Source: Turritopsis dohrnii (Eukaryota; Cnidaria; Hydrozoa; Anthoathecata; Oceaniidae). Taken from it: a stretch of 64,000 nt of DNA. Below, piece after piece: positions 56,656 to 64,000 of the stretch. Each line of letters opens with the position of its first letter. The first letter of the stretch is position 1. The notes under the pieces are model-generated. The model ran no database searches, had not been told where the DNA came from, and worked only from the letters and a program-made list of their open reading frames with translations. The stretch spans positions 372,001 to 436,000 of the forward strand of contig BQMF02000022.1 in NCBI GenBank assembly GCA_027922465.2, written 5' to 3'. The translations under genes and the position numbers were made by a program.

Positions 56656-58901
56656 TTTCTTAGTGACGTAATATTTATAAACACCAGTGTTCTTTGCTCG
56701 ATAATTACGGTATATTGCAACATAGAATATCATTAATCAAGTCATTTTCCTGTGAGTATGTGCACGCAGCCTCGCAGGAAATAAAAGTCTCTTTATACAC
56801 TTCAAAATGTTGTCACTTTTTTTGGTTCTCTGGAGTCCCCTTAAAGACAATCGACATTAGAAAGTTTCAATACACATTAGCACTTCCTATCTATTTTCAT
56901 ACATTGTATTTGATTTTTAGTATGTACAAGGTATAAAAGTGTAATTAACATTGGAAACTCATCTATAAAAGAAGCATGTAAAGGTTTATTTCTCTGAGCT
57001 GACCTTACTTAGATTGCAAATTTTGGATGCTTGCAAACTTCATCCTGCTACAATCAACTCGTGTTTGAATAAAGGTAAAAATTGAAGACTATAATAATGC
57101 ATAATCCCAGAAGGGTATCAGTATGATTCAAGCATAGTAAAAAACAAGATGTCGAGGAAGGGCGCTCTCAGAAAACACACTCGGGTCGCACTTTCCTTGT
57201 CCTTCTTGCTCTTTTTTTTCGTACAGTTATAAACATTGAATTGAGACTTAATGCAGTAGTGAAACAACGAATAACAGAAGAAAAAGAAAATATAAGAAAA
57301 GACCACAAGTTAAGAGGTCTCTTTCTTGATTAGGCTGACTATAATTGTTAATGATTAAATCTTTTCTGTATGAATACACTATTTTCCTGTTTCTTGTCTG
57401 CCATTATGATACTCTTCAACACAGACTAGAAAAAGCAAGAGACGGAGGGAAACAACATCTGAAAATAATCTGTTGTGTGGGAAAACGCGCAGCGCGTAAG
57501 AAAAACATGACCCCATTTATAACGTGATTGTGGTCGATATTCTTTCCTCGCACAACCTCGAACAGAGTCTCTTATCTTAAATGCAGTAGTAAACGAACAC
57601 TTTCATAAATCTATTCAAACAAAGTTCGCCTCGGTTTATTAAAACATAGAAATACGAAATCATATTTGATTGAAGTTTTCACAAAAGCAACAGAACTCTG
57701 ATTCTCATGACCTTGTGAAACTGGAAATTTTAAAAAGAATCACATGGAAAGTCATTCCTCTTCCTTCTTTAAAACTTTTTGATTAAAGTGCATACACCAA
57801 ATACTACAGAACTCCGTCGAAATTCACTGAAACTCCCATTCTTCTACGTTCACTCATGTGTTCTTTTTGCATTTGAATAATCGAAAACTAGGGTAGGGTT
57901 TGTTGAACTGAAACTCGGGAAATGTCTAATCAAAGTGTTGTGTAGAGTTTTAAAGAAAGTCGTAGTTGTATTTATATGTCCTATCTTTTCTAATCTCTTT
58001 AACATATTCCACTACTTCATCAGGCCGTCTAAAACGTCGTATAAACCCACTCATGTAAATCAAGATTTGTTTTTTATTATCATTACTATTTTTATGGATA
58101 GTTTTTAGTCTTGAGTTTCTCCATTCGATAGGCTATTCTTACCACACGGGTTATATTATACAATTGTGAGAGAACACCTCACTCTACCACCGATGTCCTC
58201 AGTGCAGATTCGAACTCTTACAACAATTCGAACGTTAGTTCTACACCTAATCCCCTAAGGCTATAGATATTAGTTGTTATTCTTTCTCTTTCTATACGTT
58301 CACGCTCCAATTATGTTATCTGTATTATTGGGAGGGAAGAAAAGGAAGGTTGTCGACTCATTGCAGTTATTGTTAGCTTCAGTTTTAGAGATGGAAAGAA
58401 AGTTGACTTAATGCTCTTCGTGTAACTGACTTGGAAAATTTACAAGAATTGATGACATGTAGATTAGAAACCCAGGATTAACACCAATAGGAGGCGCTGA
58501 AAAAGTTGAATTGGAAAAGCAATGACCACGCGTCATCTGAGCAGTGAGGACGCACAACAAGAATGTTGTCTGTCTTTTTCGGAATACGTCTATAACACTA
58601 CTATCAAAAAACTTTTCATTTTACTCCATCTGACAGAAACAGTTGAACCGTAGTCGTTCTAGTCTAAAAAAAAAAAAAAAAAAAAGCTCTTTGAAGAGTC
58701 TGTGTTAATCGGTATGTCAACCTCTCACGTAATCGGTACATCGTCTCTCTACATGACTGACAAGAGAGCAAAATAAACCGCTTCGCACTCGCTGTTGAGC
58801 AACATAAGTGAAATTGAACAACTTGCTAGGATGGTGCCCTTGTATCCTACGCTCCGACTTACGTATCTAGTTATTTTAAAATAATTAATGCGCTTACTAA
58901 T
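56656..58901. other. Noncoding sequence, about 2.2 kb
   Basis: No gene supported. At 58200-58262 a reverse-strand AGAGTTCGAATCTGCACTG is B-box-like but no tRNA fold is convincing. A 23-base A run lies at about 58663-58685. Confidence 0.45.
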
Positions 58902-59217
58902 GGGTGTATAGCTCACTTGGTAGGACGGTTGGCTTGTAATACAAGGGTGATAGTTTGTAGTGGTTCAAATCCTGGCACTGTAGAACGCTAATGCGATACG
59001 AAAAGTAACAGATGCAACGAAAGGTATAATGAGATATATATGTGCATGATGTGATGTAATGAACAAGTGCCTCAAATAACATAAATAAAAACCACAATCA
59101 CTTATCAGTCTAGTATGTGCAAGTTCTCTGCCCTAAAATCTGAGGTATACATTCCTGGTGGAGGCCCACATCAGTGGATATCACTGCCAGTTCCCTCCGG
59201 CCTCGTTAAAATAAATT
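58902..59217 (+). repeat. tRNA-derived SINE at the duplication junction
   Basis: GGGTGTATAGCTCACTTGGT is an A-box-like start; CTTGTAATACAAGGG resembles a Thr-type anticodon arm; GGTTCAAATCC is a B box. The arms are distorted by an expanded variable region. The body runs to an AAAATAAATTAAA tail that ends exactly where duplication copy 2 begins (59218). Best read as a SINE; a functional tRNA is unlikely. Confidence 0.55.
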
Positions 59218-59427
59218 AAAAGCTTATACAATATAAAAACAATGTGATGTCTGTTGTTGATTTTCAAAATCGGCGCCTACACTTTTCTCTACTACTTTTA
59301 TGTATAATATAAAATGTTGTTTTAATAATTGCTTCAATGGTTTAAACCACCTGTTTCAACAATTTGCAATAGAAAAGTGTACCAATCAATCTTGAAATCA
59401 TTCAAATTTCCAGATGACAATAACGAT

Positions 59428-59841
59428 CTATTTATCTATATCCACTCTAGTTTTTAAAATTTCAGTTGACATATCTGACAAAGCTTTTCGAATTTCTTCC
59501 AATAATACTTCACCTTCGGATACAGTCTTTTTAAGTTCTTGTCTTGCTAGTTTGTTTTCATGCTCTAACTGCATAAGACTTTGCATTTGCAATTCAGTCG
59601 TTGATTTTTCACTAGGTAGTGCATCAATCAAGTAGTCTATATCCTTTACTGTGTGTGATATCAGTGTTGCAAATAATTGTGCATGACCCTCTCGAGTCAC
59701 ATCCGGTGTTGATTCACTCTTGAGCTCATCTCCTTCGAATGATCGTTTCGGTGCAGTTTGTTGTATAATACCAATACTATTACAGAAATGCTCAGCTAGT
59801 TGGTTGAGCGTGTCTTGTAGCTGTGTAAGTCTATCAGCCAT
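59428..59841 (-). CDS. MED21: Mediator complex subunit 21, copy 2
   Basis: The same 137-codon single-exon frame as copy 1, from ATG at 59841 to the stop at 59428. One residue differs in the coiled coil (HENKLARQ here, HENELARQ in copy 1), and the other base changes seen are silent or upstream. The acceptor before the ATG and the CCAAT box (60001-60005 on the plus strand reads ATTGG) are conserved. Both copies appear able to encode functional protein. Because Mediator subunits are normally single copy, an allelic copy retained by the assembly is a serious alternative to a true duplicate. Confidence 0.93.
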   Translation of the reverse strand: MADRLTQLQDTLNQLAEHFCNSIGIIQQTAPKRSFEGDELKSESTPDVTREGHAQLFATLISHTVKDIDYLIDALPSEKSTTELQMQSLMQLEHENKLARQELKKTVSEGEVLLEEIRKALSDMSTEILKTRVDIDK

Positions 59842-60030
59842 TCTAAAGAATATTTCAAAATTGTCCTGAAAAAAACAGTAAGCAGACGTTGACAGCGAAA
59901 CCAAACTGGCTCTATTTTCTTTTTTCAGTTGGGTCTTGAAAGAACCAGAGCTACGTGCACGCAACTAATTAAACACTCTTGATTCTGGCCGAGATCAGTG
60001 ATTGGCCAAATTGCCCTAAAAAATAGTTGC
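59842..60030 (-). promoter_or_regulatory. MED21 copy 2 leader and proximal promoter
   Basis: Same CCAAT box and TGTTTTTTTCAG acceptor layout as in copy 1. Confidence 0.4.
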
Positions 60031-61109
60031 ATAAAACCTTTAAGCAAATGCTGTTACAGGTGCAACACCTGTCTGTTAATCGTCTAGTTTTGTGTATAGT
60101 TCCTGTTTTTCAATACTATAACATTAGACTACTTTTTGATCTTAATTGAGTTTTTCAGAAATTTGCAAATTGTCTCCAGAAAACTTTTCATTTAGGAAAT
60201 TATTAAAACAGACATACCAAATTATTTTATTATTTGATTCAAGGGGTTTCAGTGTATTACTTTCATTCATTTTCAGCAATAATATATAATAAAAGTATTT
60301 TCATTAATCAATACTCCTGTTGTACATTTTCTATAACATAGAGAATATAACACCAAACTATTCAAGAGATATTTTAAAAAAAAGCTTAAATAATTAATCG
60401 AGGCAAAATTCCCCAATGCTAGGGTACAGTAGTTAACTTTCTTTGATTTTCGAATTGTTGGTAAACAAGTAATTGTTTACAACCACCTGTTTTTTGAGAT
60501 GGCTGTCCAAACCTAGTTTCATTAAAATTTCATAAATTTAATTTTACCATCAGGCAAAAAACAAAAACAAAATGAAAACAAAATTTAAATCAAAAAGTAA
60601 TTATTGGATTTCTTAAGCAAGAAATACTTTAAAACTGACCATGTTCTTCATATTCACTATCTAAATCTAGGTCTGCAGTGCTTTATTTATGTTTAATATG
60701 ATAACGTATCTCATGAATTTCAACAAACAAAATTAACTGAGGTGTATATAGCTACAATATTTTTATTTCACAATAAATGGTAATGATTATCTCAGAGTTT
60801 TTTTTACTTATTGTTTACACAAATGTTTTAAATTATACTATTAAAAGGCCAACCGAGCAGACTTGCAGAAATCCATATACCTACAGAAAGTTAAAGTAAG
60901 ATTGCTCACCATCTGAAGAGGTAATATTAAGGTGATTTTAATCCTATCATTTTCAACATTGTTTACTTCTTTTAAAACAACAGTAGTAGCATTTCAACTC
61001 AATATACAATATACAATTTCGTCTGAAATTCTGCATAAAACTTTATCTGCTGTTGTTGAACTGATGCCAATACATTTTAAATAGATTTGCAAGTGTAAAT
61101 AAGGCTTAA
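60031..61109. other. Noncoding sequence in duplication copy 2
   Basis: Collinear with 47851-48913; contains the reverse dispersed repeat at about 60490-60630. No gene. Confidence 0.55.
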
Positions 61110-61495
61110 AGGGGCACTAAACTAAAAAAATCACAAGTTCATTTTTGTGCACTATTTGAAACAGCTTTAAAAATGCTGAAAGTCAGTTTTTGAATTTTTA
61201 AAAAAGTCATTTTTCGTTCCTGAGATATTGCCGTTTAAAGGTTTTTTCCAAAACATGATCTCGATGACAACATGACATCACAACGTTCAAGAAGATATTG
61301 ACATATAAATATGTGAATACAGAATCATTTAATGATATATTGTTAAAACATTACATGCATAGTGGTAAATAACTGCAGTTGTGAAAACAGCAAAGAAATT
61401 TATTACCATCACTACTCCGGCTCGGTTCTAGAATTTTTAAAATTCTTCCAAATGGTACAAAAAATCAATTTTGATTTTTTGAGTGTAGCTCCCCT
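61110..61495 (+). mobile_element. TTAA-flanked MITE, copy 3
   Basis: The duplicate of 48914-49302, with TTAA at 61106-61109 and 61496-61499. It has the same terminal arrangement as copy 2. Confidence 0.78.
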
Positions 61496-61739
61496 TTAAC
61501 TAGGAAGCACCAGAAACTATTTGCAACAAACAAAAGAAATTTGTTGAACTGGAACCATTCAAACCATCATACATTATAGATACGAAACAAAAAAATGAAC
61601 TTTTTTCAAAAAAGTAACAAAATAAAATAAAAGGGAACAAGATGCCCTTACGGGCAGAAGGATTTCTGCAAAATCAGCTGAAAAATGAAAAATGAAATAC
61701 TATAACAACTTCCTTGAAACTTGAATGATTTTGAATCAT

Positions 61740-64000
61740 TGAATGGTTGAATAATTTCTACAGTATATTACATTCCTAATTACGTGCTCCTTAGGAAATT
61801 TTGAAGGCATAATTGACACAATGCGAAACTTTCTTATGTATATACTGTCAATAAACTGAATGATATATTTGTTAATACAAACTAATATCAACGATATATC
61901 GATCCTTTCAGATATCTTATGCTCATAACTCATGAACTCAAAACATTTTTCCAAGTGCACATCAATTGTGGTTATGCAAAATACATTCATATAGACTAAA
62001 GAAAATCAGCATATATATATATATAACTGAAATCAAACATTTGTTTTAGTTTGATTAACAATATGACATGCACTTACATTCTTGATTTTAGTTGACATGT
62101 ATGACCTGTTTAAAAATTTAGTTTTGAAATTTAGGGCAGGTTGATTACATTACGTTTCTGATTACATGCACCTCAGGGCATTGCAAAATTGTTATTGACA
62201 CTATGCGAAAATTAACATCAAATTTATATGCTTTCAGGATATAACAGTGATTATCTATGTAGGTCAATGTTCCTAATTACTAAGACCAAACACAAAAAGT
62301 AAACAAAGATTAGGATTATGAAAAATATGACTCAAACTTACCAAAATTAGCAAACATAACTGAAAGCAGAAATTTGCGTTAAAAGATGTCCAGTATTTAG
62401 AATTTACAGACAATCAAGGTAAGTTTCAGTTTGCTATCGGAAATAGTAAGTCCCCATTCCTAATTCAGGACATTGATAATACAGCCAAGAACTATACCAG
62501 TAAATAAGCTAAAATAGCTAGAGAAACATCAAATATAAAATGATGCACAGGCAGAGGGTAGATAAGACTTTCTTGTACGTTGTTGGAGCTGAAGAGGAAA
62601 CTGAGCTAAGCTGTATGTATCCAGAGCTTAAAAAGCACTACAGCCGACACATGAAACAAACGATATTTTGTATTTAGAAAGGAATCCCAGACATTTTCCA
62701 AAAAATTAAAGCATTCCTTTGCACACACTTTTTTTATAAAACATTGAGAACTTGTTTTTAGAAAAGAATGAACGCAGTAAAAAAAATCGCTAGGTTTGGA
62801 CACCTCAGGGCATTGCATAATTATTGTTATTGACACTATGCGAAACTTCATTTCATATATACACCACCGATAAGTTTAATTACATCTGAATGACATAAAA
62901 CATCCCTTCTTTTGGGGGTGCAGAGCAAGATTAGGTTCATATTAAACTTTTCAGATATCACAGTGTTTACGTACATAAATCATTTTCTTTAAACACTTGA
63001 TATGTACTGTCAATCTTCTTAATTACGTACATAATGCCCAATATTGCAAACACAAAAATAAAAGTAAACCAAAATTTTAATCATTAAAAATAAATACCTA
63101 TGCTCCAAACTCACCACACACATTTTTATAACTGAAAGGAAAATTTTCTTTGTGTTACAAGATTTTCTGGTGTATTTGCATTTACAGGCAGTTGAAAGAT
63201 GTTTCAATTCGCTATTGTGATTAGGAAAGCCATTCGTAATAAAGGACATTGGCAGTATAACTTAAAAACTGATTAAACATTAAAACATAAACATTAGCAT
63301 CAAACATTTAAAGTGGTACAGAGTAGACACACATTTTTAATGATGGAGCTGAGGAGGGCACTAAGCTGAGCTGTACGTATCCACAGCTTAAAAAGCCCAC
63401 ACATGAAACAAACAACCTTCTTTTTTTAGAAACAATCTCAGACATTTAATCTCAAAAACAAAGGCATACCTTTTTCGTTCTGTTTACAAAACATTAAAAA
63501 CTTTTCCTTAGAAACGAATGATCATCATTGAACAGAAACTTACATAAGACGCAAAATCTTTTAGACCCCCTGTGTCTGAGAGGACTATATTCTTATGTTC
63601 TATGGATTATTTTATGAACGTAAACACTGTAGAAAGCAGTTTTTCTACCTTAGATATACGCTTTTTCTATTCAAAATTTGAAGCTAAAATAGTCGTATTA
63701 GGGCCCTCAGAGCATCTGTGGATTAAAAAATTTTCTTCGTCGACAGGGAAGGAGTTTTTCCTTTATTGATGGGCCCACCCACTTCAAAATTCTCGCCGCG
63801 ACCCATGTAAATATTTGATATGTACTATCAATCTTCTTAATTACAAACGTAATTCCCAATATTACAAACACCTATGCTCTAAACTTACCTAAATCACCAC
63901 ACACATATATTTATATAACACTGAAAGGATTGTTACATGATTTGCTGTGTATTGAGTTTACAGGCAATTGGAAGATGTTTCAATTTGCTATAGTAATTAG
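61740..64000. repeat. Degenerate repeat array in duplication copy 2
   Basis: Collinear with the array starting at 49560; truncated by the window end. The unique AGACCCCCTGTGTCTGAGAG block is at about 63562-63800. Confidence 0.6.

Larger units (their letters stand above)
47042..59217. repeat. 12.2-kb direct duplication, copy 1
   Basis: From AAAAGCTTATACAATAT at 47042 the sequence repeats at 59218 with an offset of 12,176 that drifts to 12,167 through small indels, and still matches at the end of the window (51833 against 64000). Divergence is around one base in a hundred plus indels. If the unit is an exact head-to-tail tandem, copy 1 would end at 59217. That right boundary is inferred. Confidence 0.8.
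59218..64000. repeat. 12.2-kb direct duplication, copy 2 (runs off the window)
   Basis: Collinear with 47042-51833 to the last base of the window. Visible differences include an insertion of about 28 bases at 60811-60838 and a small deletion near 63545. It contains MED21 copy 2, a reverse dispersed repeat (60490-60630), the third TTAA MITE and the start of the repeat array. Confidence 0.85.

Noticed and set aside
58902..58985. Possible functional tRNA-Thr
   Set aside because: The A box, anticodon loop and B box are present, but the acceptor and T arms do not pair and the variable region is expanded; a SINE is a better explanation.

Overview
The window reads as AT-rich metazoan nuclear DNA: spliced genes with GT-AG introns, several non-LTR retrotransposon, mariner and Helitron remnants, and a dense cover of small inverted-repeat elements. 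Gene content (an OATP/SLCO transporter, Mediator subunit MED21, DUF229 sulfatase-like membrane proteins, a family C GPCR relic) fits an invertebrate animal. The repeat style and a lineage-restricted secreted-peptide family make a cnidarian plausible, but I cannot fix the phylum from sequence alone.

Layout. 1-9.9 kb holds no convincing host gene and is mostly nested transposable elements. 9.96-13.7 kb (+) is a complete five-exon DUF229 gene. 14.4-33.1 kb is an expanded array of four two-exon genes (15989, 26478, 28511, 32642, all +) plus a 5' relic at about 14.5 kb; each encodes a signal peptide, an acidic spacer, a Lys-Arg processing site and a short Arg-rich C-terminal peptide, three of the four ending Gly-Lys-stop (an amidation signal). 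A truncated LINE, a 128-bp satellite, a retrotransposon fragment, a decayed family C GPCR and a decayed mariner lie between them. 36.3-39.8 kb (-) is a second, inverted DUF229 gene that shares a roughly 350-bp near-identical tract with the first. 41.4-44.9 kb (-) is a seven-exon SLCO transporter. From 47042 to the end, the sequence is a direct duplication with 12.17-kb spacing: each copy carries MED21 (-), a TTAA-flanked MITE and a degenerate sub-kilobase repeat array.

The most interesting content is the secreted peptide array. Exon 1 (signal plus acidic spacer plus processing site) is almost identical at the nucleotide level in all four genes, while exon 2, which encodes the mature cationic tail, and the introns have diverged. 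This is the architecture of diversifying host-defence peptide or neuropeptide families. The same locus also shows gene conversion between the DUF229 paralogs and relics of DUF229 3' ends dispersed among the peptide genes, so the 14-40 kb region looks like one locus reshaped by duplication, conversion and transposons.

Exon structures were assigned by eye from splice signals, reading phase and paralog comparison; no transcripts were available.
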